Source: Synechococcus sp. RSCCF101 (GTDB lineage Bacteria; Cyanobacteriota; Cyanobacteriia; PCC-6307; Cyanobiaceae). From it: 64,000 bases of DNA. Position 1 is the first letter of the stretch; each line of letters opens with the position of its first letter. Shown piece by piece: positions 42,898 to 51,536 of this stretch. Below the pieces are notes generated by a model. It did no database searches, had not been told where the DNA came from, and saw nothing but the letters and a program-made list of their open reading frames with translations. The position numbers were made by a program, and so were the translations under genes. The stretch covers positions 1,240,001 through 1,304,000 of the forward strand of contig NZ_CP035632.1 of NCBI RefSeq assembly GCF_008807075.1, given 5' to 3'.

Positions 42898-44928
42898 ATG
42901 TGCGGCATCGGCGGCATCCTTCATCGTCACGCGGATCGTGCTGTCGATCCCCAGTTGCTGGTGAACATGGCCGCGATTCAGGTTCACCGCGGCCCGGACG
43001 GCTTCGGCATCGCCACACCGGAGGGTCTCGGGGTGGGCTTCTGCCACGCCCGCCTCTCGATCATCGACCTCAACGAACAGCGGGCCCGCCAGCCGTTCCG
43101 CTCCGAGGACGGCCGGGTTCTCATGGCCCACAACGGCGAGTTCTATGACTTCCAGCGGATCCGGGCCGATCTGATCGCCCGCGGGGTGCGCTTCACCAGC
43201 AAGAGCGATTCGGAGATCCTGCTGCGGCTCTATCAGCAGCAGGGACTGGCGGCCAGCCTGCCCCTGCTCCGGGGCGAGTTCGCCTTCGCCCTCTACGACC
43301 GCGACGAGGACAGTTTGACCCTGGTGCGGGACCGGTTCGGCATCAAACCCCAGTACTGGTGCGAGACCGAGGAAGGCATCGTCTTCGGCTCCGAGCTGAA
43401 GGTGATGTTCGCCCACCCCTCGGTGCAGCGGCGCTTCAGCCCCGAGGGGCTGTACCACCAGCTGATGCAGACGATGGTGCCGGGCACCACCGCCTTCGAG
43501 GGCATCCATCAGGTCAAGCCGGGTCACCTGGTGCGCATCCGCCGCCTGGAGGGCGGCAGGCTCCAGATTGAGGAGGAGCGCTACTGGGATGTGGGCTTCC
43601 CGCGGCTCGGGGAGCGGCGCACCGATCTGGACGAGGACGCGCACATCGACGCGGTGCGCCGCGCTCTGCTCGAGGCAGTGGAGGTGCGGATGGTCGCCGA
43701 TGTACCGGTGGGCTGCTACCTCTCCGGCGGCATCGATTCCTGCTCGATCCTCGGCCTGGCCGGGGCGATCAGTCAGTCTCCGGTGAAGGCCTTCACCATC
43801 GGCTTCGACGACGCCCGCTACGACGAGACCCCGATCGCCCGGGAGATGGCCGACTCCTGCGGCGCCGACCAGGACGTGATCACCCTCTCGGCCGAGGAGC
43901 TCTACGGCCACCTGGAGACCACCCTCTGGCACACCGAGCGCACGATCTACAACACGCTGGCAGTGGCCAAGTACCTGATGAGCCACCGGGTCAACGAGGT
44001 GGACTACAAGGTGGTGATGACCGGCGAGGGCTCCGATGAGCTCTTCGGGGGCTATCCGGCCTTCCGCCGCGACATGTTCCTGCACGGGCTGGACGACCTG
44101 CCGCCGGCGGAGCGGGCCGAATGGCAGGAGTTGCTGCAGCGCAGCAACGCCCTGGTCAAGGGGGCCATGCTGGCGGCCGATGCCGTGGAGGACCCCGCGC
44201 TCGATGCGGTGGTGGGCTTCACCCCCAGCTGCCTGCAACCCTGGCTCGCCTGCGCTCCGCTGGTGCTGCCCCTGCTGCATCCCGAGCTGCGCGAGCAGCT
44301 GCGGGACTACAGCCCTGGCCAGGCGATCGCCGCCACGCTCGACCGCGATCAGCTGGAGGGTCGCCACGCCCTCGACAAGGCCCAGTACGTCTGGATCAAG
44401 ACGATGCTCGAGGGCCAGATCCTCACCTGGGGCGGGGATCGGGTCGACATGGCCAACTCGATGGAGGCCCGGCCCGCCTTCCTCGACCACCACCTGGCGG
44501 AGGTGGCCGTGCAGGTGCCGCCGGAGCTGCGCATCAAGGGGCGGACCGAGAAATACGTGCTGCGTGAGGCGATGAAGGGCCTGCTGCCCGAGGTGCTCTA
44601 CAAGCGCGAGAAATTCGCCTTCATGGCTCCCCCGGCCCACACGGACGCCAGCAAGTGGCGCCGCATGCTCGACCTGGCCGATGAGCATCTGAGCGAGGAG
44701 GCGATCGAGTCCGCCGGACTGCTCAGCAGCGAGGGGGTGCGCCAGCTCTTCGCCCGCCACGAGAATCCGGACACCAGCGACGCGGATCGGGTGCAGATGG
44801 ATGCGGTGATCAACCACCTGCTCGGCGTGCAGATCCTGCACAAGCTGTTCATCGCCAGGGACGTGCCCGCCCTGGCCCGCCGCGAGGCGGATCGTCTGGG
44901 CTGGACCGTGGCCGCCACCGCGGCCTGA
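42898..44928 (+). CDS. asnB: Asparagine synthetase, glutamine-hydrolysing
   Basis: A 676-residue enzyme. The N-terminal Ntn glutaminase begins MCGIGGI with the catalytic Cys2, followed by HRGPDGFG, HARLSIIDL and MAHNGEFYD. The synthetase domain has the PP-loop YLSGGIDS, GEGSDELFGGY and the Lys region GRTEKYVLREAM. It transfers glutamine amide nitrogen to aspartate (or a related carboxylate). Length is at the upper end for AsnB. It follows the carbamoyltransferase-like gene by 98 bases. Confidence 0.93.
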   Translation: MCGIGGILHRHADRAVDPQLLVNMAAIQVHRGPDGFGIATPEGLGVGFCHARLSIIDLNEQRARQPFRSEDGRVLMAHNGEFYDFQRIRADLIARGVRFTSKSDSEILLRLYQQQGLAASLPLLRGEFAFALYDRDEDSLTLVRDRFGIKPQYWCETEEGIVFGSELKVMFAHPSVQRRFSPEGLYHQLMQTMVPGTTAFEGIHQVKPGHLVRIRRLEGGRLQIEEERYWDVGFPRLGERRTDLDEDAHIDAVRRALLEAVEVRMVADVPVGCYLSGGIDSCSILGLAGAISQSPVKAFTIGFDDARYDETPIAREMADSCGADQDVITLSAEELYGHLETTLWHTERTIYNTLAVAKYLMSHRVNEVDYKVVMTGEGSDELFGGYPAFRRDMFLHGLDDLPPAERAEWQELLQRSNALVKGAMLAADAVEDPALDAVVGFTPSCLQPWLACAPLVLPLLHPELREQLRDYSPGQAIAATLDRDQLEGRHALDKAQYVWIKTMLEGQILTWGGDRVDMANSMEARPAFLDHHLAEVAVQVPPELRIKGRTEKYVLREAMKGLLPEVLYKREKFAFMAPPAHTDASKWRRMLDLADEHLSEEAIESAGLLSSEGVRQLFARHENPDTSDADRVQMDAVINHLLGVQILHKLFIARDVPALARREADRLGWTVAATAA

Positions 44929-44978
44929 AGCGGAGGTCGCTCGCGCCGGCAGGCCCCCGCCGCGATCAGGCCACGCGA

Positions 44979-45887
44979 TCAGGCCACGCGGCCGGGGGAG
45001 GAGCGGTCGGGCAGCCCCAGCCAGCGGGGCCGGAGCCAGGCGGTCCAGGGGGAGGAGCGCGGCTTCGCGCTGCCGGCCGACGAGTCCGAGGGCTGGGGGT
45101 CCTCGCCAGCGGCCGCGGTCTCCAGTTCCAGAGCCGAGGCGCCCGTGAGCAGGCGGGTGCTCGGCAGCTGCTCGCGGAATTCCGTGTAGTAGGGCTGGCT
45201 GGCCTCACGGATGATCAGCCGCAGCGTGCTAAGCGGGTCGTCGTGGTGATCCACCCGGTAGTCGTGCAGCGGGTAGCTCTCGTGCTGCATCACCAGCACG
45301 GCGGCCGACTGCCTGCCGCGGCGGTCGCCCCCCGCCGCCTCACCGGCCTCGAGCGCCAGCAGCAGGCGCTCGAGGAACGGCGTGTCGCCGCCATCGCTGT
45401 AGACGCGGGCCATGGCCTCGAGCGGCTCCGGACCGGTGAGGAAGTTGCCCGCGGTCGAGAAGCCGTCGCCGCAGAGATGGCCGGCCCAGGCGCCGCAGAG
45501 GGATCCGGTCCAGGCCGCACAGCGACCGCTGGCATCGACCAGATGCACCTGCCGGCTGTCGCGGCCGGGGTCGTCCTGCAGGAGCGAATCCAGCACCGCC
45601 TGGGCTTCGGAGCCGCTCTCACTCGCCCGCATGCTGTCGCTCTCCTGCACGGCGCTCATCCACGGTCGCCGCGCCGCGGGCAGGGCATCGCGCAGATGGC
45701 CGTGCACCTGCTCCAGACGATCCAGGGCCCAGGGACCCAGGTAGGGATTCGTGCTGGCCTGGGTGGCCACTGCCCCCACGCCGGCGCGGGCATGGGGGAC
45801 CAGCGAACCCACCGCCAGATGCTTGGTGGCCACCGCAACGCCGGTCATCCCCGTGCGGGCATCCCAGGCGACGATGGAATACGTCAT
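44979..45887 (-). CDS. DUF1028 family protein (putative Ntn-hydrolase-like)
   Basis: A 302-residue protein starting TYSIVAWDARTGMTGVAVAT, with GVGAVATQASTNPYLGPWAL, SRQVHLVDASGRCAAWTGSL and CGDGFSTAGNFLTG, the DUF1028 pattern. The family has an Ntn-hydrolase-like fold and often sits near amidohydrolases, but no reaction is established. The C-terminal 70 or so residues are low-complexity. It is on the opposite strand to the other nitrogen genes and divergent from the M20 hydrolase. Confidence 0.85.
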   Translation of the reverse strand: MTYSIVAWDARTGMTGVAVATKHLAVGSLVPHARAGVGAVATQASTNPYLGPWALDRLEQVHGHLRDALPAARRPWMSAVQESDSMRASESGSEAQAVLDSLLQDDPGRDSRQVHLVDASGRCAAWTGSLCGAWAGHLCGDGFSTAGNFLTGPEPLEAMARVYSDGGDTPFLERLLLALEAGEAAGGDRRGRQSAAVLVMQHESYPLHDYRVDHHDDPLSTLRLIIREASQPYYTEFREQLPSTRLLTGASALELETAAAGEDPQPSDSSAGSAKPRSSPWTAWLRPRWLGLPDRSSPGRVA

Positions 45888-46061
45888 GGACGGGGCAGAG
45901 CTGGCCGGGCAGGCCGTGGCCGGGTCACGGCGGGGGCCATGATCATCCCAGGGTGGTGCATGGGTCTTAAAACTGGAGTGCTGTGACCCTCTGTGTCATC
46001 CGCCACCGAATCACCCCCTGGTCATCCGTCCGCTTCCGTCCGCACCGTCGCCGTCACATCC

Positions 46062-47309
46062 ATGACCACCCTCTCCCCTCCCCAGCTGCGCATCGATCCC
46101 GGCCGTCTGATGGGCCGCATCAGCGAGCTCGCGCGGATCGGCGGCCTGCCCTCGGGCGCGGTCAAGCGACTGGCGTTCAGCGATGAGGACGTGGCCGCCC
46201 GGGCCGTGGTGCGCGACTGGATGGAGCAGGCGGGGCTGACGGTGCGCATCGACGCCGCCGGCAACCTGATCGGGCGGCGCGAGGGCAACCGGGCCGCTGC
46301 GGGGGCTCTGGTGACCGGCTCCCACATCGACACCGTCCCCACCGGTGGCCGCTTCGACGGGGCGCTGGGTGTGATCGCCGGCATTGAGGTGGCCCAGTGC
46401 CTGCAGGAGGCCGACCTGCAGCTCGATCACCCGCTCGAGGTGATCGCCTTCGCCGATGAGGAGAACACGATGATCGGCTGCAAGTCGATCGTGGGCACCG
46501 CGGCATCGGATCCCGAACGGTTCCGCACGAATGTGAATCTGCCGATCCGCACCTGCCTGGAGCGGATCGGCGGTGACTGGGACCGCCTGCCCAGCGCCCG
46601 CCGGGGCCCGGCCGATCTGGCCTGCTACCTGGAACTGCATGTGGAACAGGGCGGCGTGCTGGAGGCGGTGAACCGCCAGATCGGAGTTGTGGAGGGCGTC
46701 GTGGGGCAGCAGCGCTACACCCTCACGGTGCACGGCCAGGCGAACCATGCCGGCACCACTCCCATGGGGATGCGGCACGACGCCCTCACCACGGCGGCCC
46801 AGCTGATCCTGGCGGTGGAGGACATGGCCCGCCATTTCCCCGGCGATCCCGTGGCCACCATCGGCAAGCTCTCGGTCTGGCCGAATGCCGCGAACATCGT
46901 GCCGGGACGGGTGGACATGAGCCTGGACATGCGTGATCTGTCCCATGCCGTGATCGATCACATGCGCGCCCACCTGGAGCGCAAGATCGAGAACATCGCC
47001 GTCACCAGCCGCAACAGGATCGAGATGGAGCCCCAGTTCGTGGTGGATCCCACCCCGGCCGACGGCACGATCCAGGACGTGATCGTGGACTGCTGCGATG
47101 GGCTCGGGCTCTCCCACACCCACCTGCCCAGCCGGGCCAGCCACGACGCCCAGGAGATCGGCCGGCTCACGGCGATGGGCATGATCTTCGTGCCCAGCCG
47201 CGACGGCGTCAGCCACTCCGGCGAGGAATACACCTCCGATGAGCAGTGCGCCCAGGGCACCGAGGTGCTGCTGCGCAGCCTGATCGCACTGGATCAGAAG
47301 CTGGCCTGA
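46062..47309 (+). CDS. M20 amidohydrolase, allantoate / N-carbamoyl-amino-acid type
   Basis: A 415-residue zinc (or manganese) hydrolase of the AllC/HyuC/beta-ureidopropionase branch of M20. Metal and substrate motifs are present: GSHIDTVPTGGRFDGALGV, FADEENTMIGCKSI, ELHVEQGGVLE, the dimerisation-domain GQANHAGTTPM, SRASHDAQEIG and VSHSGEEYT. The family cleaves ureido groups (allantoate, ureidoglycolate, N-carbamoyl amino acids) to ammonia and CO2; the exact substrate cannot be read. Start ATG 46062 preferred over the in-frame upstream start at 45993. Confidence 0.9.
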   Translation: MTTLSPPQLRIDPGRLMGRISELARIGGLPSGAVKRLAFSDEDVAARAVVRDWMEQAGLTVRIDAAGNLIGRREGNRAAAGALVTGSHIDTVPTGGRFDGALGVIAGIEVAQCLQEADLQLDHPLEVIAFADEENTMIGCKSIVGTAASDPERFRTNVNLPIRTCLERIGGDWDRLPSARRGPADLACYLELHVEQGGVLEAVNRQIGVVEGVVGQQRYTLTVHGQANHAGTTPMGMRHDALTTAAQLILAVEDMARHFPGDPVATIGKLSVWPNAANIVPGRVDMSLDMRDLSHAVIDHMRAHLERKIENIAVTSRNRIEMEPQFVVDPTPADGTIQDVIVDCCDGLGLSHTHLPSRASHDAQEIGRLTAMGMIFVPSRDGVSHSGEEYTSDEQCAQGTEVLLRSLIALDQKLA

Positions 47310-47339
47310 TCCGGTGGTGGCCCGCGGCGGCAGCGGGCC

Positions 47340-48371
47340 TCAGGCCGGGTCGGTCTTCTGCTGCTGCAGGTAGAGGGTCTGGCTGGGGAAGGCAAACTGG
47401 ATGCCCTCCGCGGCGAAGCGGCGCAGAAGGGCCAGGTTCACCACCTGCTGCAGGTCGAGGGCGTGCACGAAATCGCTGCTGGGCACGGCGTAGACGAACT
47501 CAAACAGCAGGGCGGAATCGGCGAAGCTGATGAAGTGGGCCCGATCGAACTCCACGCCCTCCACTGAAGTGGCGATCTCCTCCATCATCCCGGGAATCGC
47601 CGCCACGGTTTCCGCCGGCGTGTCGTAGGTGACGCCGATGCGATGCACGATGCGCCGACGCGGCAGATCGTCGAGATTCTGCAGTTCATCGGAGAGCAGG
47701 GCGGTGTTGTCCACCACCACCCGCTGGCCGTCGAGGCTGCGGATCTGGGTGAAGCGCACCCCGACCCGCTCCACCACACCGATCAGGTCCTTGTAGCGGA
47801 TCACGCCCCCCACCACGAAGGGCTTGTCCAGCAGGATCGTCACGTACACGATGAAATCCTTCACCGGCCCCTGCAAGGCCAGGCCGAGGCCGATGCCGGC
47901 CCCGGCCAGGGTGGCGAAGATCGCCCCCAGCTGCACCCCCTGGTTCTGCAGGAAGATCAGGGCCCCCAAAATCCAGACGCTGGTGCGGATCAGGGGCGAG
48001 AGCGCCACCAGCGTCTCGGTGGTGACCGAGCTGGGAACGCGGGCCAGCACTCCCCGGAGGAGACGCAGCAGCACGCTGTTGACCAGACGCACCACCAGCA
48101 CCACCGCCAGCAGACGGGTGATGAAGGACACGATCCAGTCGCCGCGGCCCTCGATCGGCAGGCTCTGCCAGGCCCAGTAGGCCACGCCGAGGTAGCCCAG
48201 GGGTTCGGCGGTGGCCAGAACAGCCTTGACCACGAAGTCATCCGCCCTGCTGACCGTGCGTTGGGCCAGGCCCATCAGGACGCGGCGCAGCAGCCGCGTC
48301 ACGAGCCAGACGATCAGGCATCCCAGCACCAGCCTGGCGCTGCTGTCGACCAGGAAATCGGGCACCGGCAT
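47340..48371 (-). CDS. Mechanosensitive ion channel, MscS family
   Basis: A 343-residue inner-membrane protein. Three or four N-terminal helices are followed by the MscS pore helix TM3 (TLAGAGIGLGLALQGPVKDF) and the beta domain with DKPFVVGGVI, VERVGVRFTQIRSLDGQRV and VVDNTALLSDELQN, then the C-terminal alpha/beta domain. It likely opens on membrane tension during osmotic downshock. The start ATG 48371 (MPVPDFLV) is preferred over the much longer frame. It is divergent from the GMC gene with 35 bases between. Confidence 0.92.
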   Translation of the reverse strand: MPVPDFLVDSSARLVLGCLIVWLVTRLLRRVLMGLAQRTVSRADDFVVKAVLATAEPLGYLGVAYWAWQSLPIEGRGDWIVSFITRLLAVVLVVRLVNSVLLRLLRGVLARVPSSVTTETLVALSPLIRTSVWILGALIFLQNQGVQLGAIFATLAGAGIGLGLALQGPVKDFIVYVTILLDKPFVVGGVIRYKDLIGVVERVGVRFTQIRSLDGQRVVVDNTALLSDELQNLDDLPRRRIVHRIGVTYDTPAETVAAIPGMMEEIATSVEGVEFDRAHFISFADSALLFEFVYAVPSSDFVHALDLQQVVNLALLRRFAAEGIQFAFPSQTLYLQQQKTDPA

Positions 48372-48406
48372 CGGGTCGCTCAGACTGGGCGAAGAGATGG
48401 CAGCGT

Positions 48407-50101
48407 ATGGGACCGGCCGGGGGGAAGCGCCGCCTGAGCCTCGCCGAACTGGCCGGCGAGACCTTCGACGCCATCGTGGTGGGGTCCGGGGCCACAGGCG
48501 GTGTGGCCGCGATGGTGCTGACCCGCGGCGGCTGCCGGGTGCTGGTGCTGGAGGCCGGTCCGGCCCTCGCGGCGGCGGAGGCCTTCTCCGGCGAACCGCT
48601 GAACGGTCTGCGCCGGGCGGTGGGTGTGGCCAGTGGTCGCCACCGCCTGCAGGCCCGCCATCCCGGCTACTGGAAGGCCAATCCGCGCCTGTACGTCGAC
48701 GAGCACCGCCATCCCTACGAGACACCGGCCGACGCCCCCTTCCTCTGGACACGGGGCCGCCAGGTGGGCGGGCGCAGCCTCACCTGGGGCGGCATCACCC
48801 TGCGCCTTTCGGACCGGGAGTTCTCCGCCGCCGGCCGCGACGGCATCGGCATCGACTGGCCGATCCGCCACCGGGACCTGGAGCCCCACTACCGCCGACT
48901 GGAGCGACTGCTGGGGGTGCATGGCGGCCGGGATGGCCTGCCGGATCTGCCGGACGGCGATCTGCAGCCGCCGCTGCCCTTCACCCCCGGCGAGCTCTGG
49001 CTGCAGCGCCACTGCCGCGACGCGCTGGGTCTGGCGCTGATCCACTCGCGCGGGTTCCGCCTGGCCCATCCCGGCCTGGCCGGCTGGCCGGGCTCCAGTG
49101 CCCAGGGCGGCGCGCTGGGCCATGCCCTGGCCACTGGGCGCGCCCAGCTGGCCTCCGGCGCCATCGTGGCCCGGCTGCTGCTGAACCGGTCCGGTGAGCG
49201 GGCGGAGGGGGTGCTGGCGCTGGAGCGGAGCAGCGGCCGGCGGCACCGGCTCCGGGCCGATCTGGTGGTGCTGTGCGCCTCCACCATCGAGAGCGTGCGG
49301 CTGCTGCTGGCCTCCCGTGAGGCGGAGGATTCCGGCGGGGTTCTGGTGGACCCCTCCGGCGGCCTGGGGCGACATCTGATGGACCACGTGTCCACCAGCT
49401 GCTTCTTCCGTCTGCCCGTGGGGGCGGTTCCCGATGCGGCGGCGGAGCTCTCGGGCGCTGGCAGCATCTTTCTGCCGGATCCGCTCCTGCCCGGCGAGAT
49501 CGGAGCGCCTCCCTTCCTGCGCCACTACGGCCTCTGGGGAGCGGTGCAGCGGTTCGACCCGCCGGCGGCACTGCGGCGCCACCCCGCCTGTGCCAGTGGC
49601 TTTTTGATCGGCCACGGCGAAGTTCTGCCCGACCCCGCCAATCGGGTGGAGCTGAGCGAGCGGCGCGACGCCTGGGGGCTGCAGGTGCCCCGGATCACCA
49701 TGCGCTGGGGCCCCAATGAAACGCGGATGGTGAGGCACATGGCGCTGCGCATGGGCCAGGTGATCGAGGCGGCGGGAGGGACCCCCGAACGGTTCGAAGA
49801 TCTCTTCCGCCTGCCCCTGGTGGAACCGGTGCTGCGTCGCGCCCAGGGGGGCCGGGACGGCGAGGCCGCGCCGCCCGGCTTCTACATCCACGAACTGGGC
49901 GGAGCGCGCATGGCCGCCAGCGAAGAGGAGGGTGTGCTGGACCCGTGGAACCGGCTCTGGCGCTGCCCGAACTGCCTGGTCACCGACGGCTCCTGCTGGC
50001 CCTCCTCCGGCTGGCAGAGCCCGACCCTCACCTCGATGGCCCTCAGCTGGCGGGCCTGCGAACAGGCGCTGCGGAGGCGCGGGGAGCGGACACCGGCATG
50101 A
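48407..50101 (+). CDS. GMC-family FAD oxidoreductase
   Basis: A 564-residue flavoprotein. The dinucleotide-binding motif is AIVVGSGATGGVAAMVLTRG, followed by LVLEAGP, the active-site/FAD segment QVGGRSLTWGGITLRLSD, the second FAD-side segment LRADLVVLCASTIESVRLLL, HELGGARM and the C-terminal VTDGSCWPSSGWQSPTLTSM. Members oxidise alcohols or sugars; the N-terminal pattern is of the glucose/choline-oxidoreductase type, with the substrate open. No signal peptide is seen. Confidence 0.9.
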   Translation: MGPAGGKRRLSLAELAGETFDAIVVGSGATGGVAAMVLTRGGCRVLVLEAGPALAAAEAFSGEPLNGLRRAVGVASGRHRLQARHPGYWKANPRLYVDEHRHPYETPADAPFLWTRGRQVGGRSLTWGGITLRLSDREFSAAGRDGIGIDWPIRHRDLEPHYRRLERLLGVHGGRDGLPDLPDGDLQPPLPFTPGELWLQRHCRDALGLALIHSRGFRLAHPGLAGWPGSSAQGGALGHALATGRAQLASGAIVARLLLNRSGERAEGVLALERSSGRRHRLRADLVVLCASTIESVRLLLASREAEDSGGVLVDPSGGLGRHLMDHVSTSCFFRLPVGAVPDAAAELSGAGSIFLPDPLLPGEIGAPPFLRHYGLWGAVQRFDPPAALRRHPACASGFLIGHGEVLPDPANRVELSERRDAWGLQVPRITMRWGPNETRMVRHMALRMGQVIEAAGGTPERFEDLFRLPLVEPVLRRAQGGRDGEAAPPGFYIHELGGARMAASEEEGVLDPWNRLWRCPNCLVTDGSCWPSSGWQSPTLTSMALSWRACEQALRRRGERTPA

Positions 50102-50238
50102 GCGGTCCGCCCCGTCAGCCTCCGATCAAGCCACAGCACCCCACAGCAGGCAAGACCCGGGGCCGGAAGCGATCCCAGCCTGAGACCGCAGCAGGATCCC
50201 TGTCCTCGACTGCACGATGGAGGAATGGGAAGGCATGA
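50098..50238 (+). CDS. Possible small basic protein overlapping the GMC stop
   Basis: An ATG at 50098 overlaps the GMC stop (ATGA) and opens 46 codons: MSGPPRQPPIKPQHPTAGK, then TRGRKRSQPETAAG, ending STARWRNGKA. It is strongly basic and Pro-rich. The stop-start overlap and a GGAG about 10 bases before the ATG speak for it. Its short length and low complexity speak against it. Unknown function. Confidence 0.3.
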   Translation: MSGPPRQPPIKPQHPTAGKTRGRKRSQPETAAGSLSSTARWRNGKA

Positions 50239-50402
50239 AGCAGGTCAGAGATGCAGTGCCCGGGATTCTGTCAAGCCAATTGTGAACACCTGAAGAATTT
50301 CCACAGATTCAGCAAACCAAGAAGGTCCTTTGACCGCGGGCTGGGGAAAACAGGCCGGAAACCTGGGGAAAACGTGGTGCCGCCGGGGAAAACGCAGCTG
50401 GA
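50239..50402. repeat. Intergenic region with three ggggaaaac motifs and a DnaA-box-like site
   Basis: Between 50342 and 50395 the motif ggggaaaac occurs three times (ctggggaaaac, ctggggaaaac, ccggggaaaac), spaced about 30 and 21 bases apart. A one-mismatch DnaA-like nonamer (atttccaca) lies at about 50297. The region is at the 3' end of the convergent chelatase gene, so the repeats are unlikely to be promoter operators for it. No gene is seen in the last 160 bases. Confidence 0.45.
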
Positions 50403-51482
50403 TCAGCGTCCCTGATCGATGCGCCGAAGCGTTCGCGGTCCCAGCGGATGGTCGGCATGGGGGTAGGGGGCGTGATGGCTGTGCGGCGCGACGGCGGGCA
50501 CGCCATCCGGCTGACAGGCCCCCGTGCACTCGGCTTCGCAGAGGTTGCAGCTCTCGGCCAGACCCTCCACGTGATGGTGGTGGCTGTGCTGGGGGGAACC
50601 CACCTCGGACTCGAATCCCAGCACCTGATCGCGGTACTTGCACAGGGCGCAGTTCATGGCCGTCTGGCCGGTCACCACCTCCAGCACCCGCTCACGCAGG
50701 GTGGCGATCACTCCGTCGTGGTCGCCGAGGTAGTCGGCATGGCAGAAGTGGACGGCGGGATGGTCGGCGGCCACACGCCCGGTGTGCTGGCGGATGCGGC
50801 TGACCAGCACGCCTGAGAAGAGGAAGTAAGGAAACACCAGGATGCGGCTGTAGCCGAGCCGGGCCACCTGTCTGAGACCCGGTTCCACCAAAGGGAAGGT
50901 GACACCGGAGTAGAGGGTCTCGCCCCAGCCGAAACCGAAGCCCTCCACCAGCAGGCGCGTGATCTTGGCCACATTCGAGTTGGCATCCGGGTCGGAGGAG
51001 CCGCGGCCCACCACCGCCAGCAGGGTCTCCGCCGCAGCCGTGGGCTCGCGTCCCGCCGCCCGGTCCTCCCGGTCGGACCGGTTCAGCGCCTCCTGCAGCC
51101 TGGCCCCGGCCGCCTGCAGCATCAGGCGATCCACCCCGAGCTCGCGGCCGTAGTCCACCGGCACACCCGACTCGAACGCCCACTGGTTCAGCACCGAGGG
51201 GATGTCGTTCTTGGCGTGCCCGGCGGCGAAAAGCATGGCCGGCACCGCCAGGATCCGCCGCACGCCCCTGGCCTTCAGCGCCTCGAGGCCATCGCGCAGG
51301 ATCGGGCGGGCGAATTCCAGGTAGCCGTGCTCCACCGGCACGCCCGGGAACGTCTGCCGCAGGCGGTCGGCCAGAGCGGCGAACTCGTCCACGGCCAGGC
51401 GGTTGCGACTGCCATGGCCGCAGACCATGACCCCCACCGAACCGTCCGAAGGAAGGGAGGCATCCTCCAGCGAGGTGGGCAT
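50403..51482 (-). CDS. Sirohydrochlorin chelatase, long form with metal-binding tail (CbiX/SirB-like)
   Basis: A 359-residue class II chelatase that inserts a metal (iron or cobalt) into sirohydrochlorin for siroheme or cobalamin. It is the duplicated long form: first half GVMVCGHGSRNRLAVDEFAA with the catalytic His and VPAMLFAAGHAKNDIP; second half VVGRGSSDPDANSNVAKITR with RILVFPYFLFSGVLVSRI. The C-terminal 80 or so residues are metal-binding-like: CALCKYRD, HSHHHH, CNLCEAEC and a last His-rich stretch HSHHAPYPHADH. Start ATG 51482. It is divergent from the FAD-oxidase gene (54 bases). Confidence 0.9.
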   Translation of the reverse strand: MPTSLEDASLPSDGSVGVMVCGHGSRNRLAVDEFAALADRLRQTFPGVPVEHGYLEFARPILRDGLEALKARGVRRILAVPAMLFAAGHAKNDIPSVLNQWAFESGVPVDYGRELGVDRLMLQAAGARLQEALNRSDREDRAAGREPTAAAETLLAVVGRGSSDPDANSNVAKITRLLVEGFGFGWGETLYSGVTFPLVEPGLRQVARLGYSRILVFPYFLFSGVLVSRIRQHTGRVAADHPAVHFCHADYLGDHDGVIATLRERVLEVVTGQTAMNCALCKYRDQVLGFESEVGSPQHSHHHHVEGLAESCNLCEAECTGACQPDGVPAVAPHSHHAPYPHADHPLGPRTLRRIDQGR

Positions 51483-51536
51483 CGGCAGGCGCTGAAACGG
51501 CTTCAGCGACCCTAGGGGCACTCCCTGCCCTTGCCC

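Noticed and set aside
42460-44841. Minus-strand open frame (793 codons) opposite asnB and the carbamoyltransferase gene
   Set aside because: It spans two well-supported genes and their gap, and has no recognisable motif.
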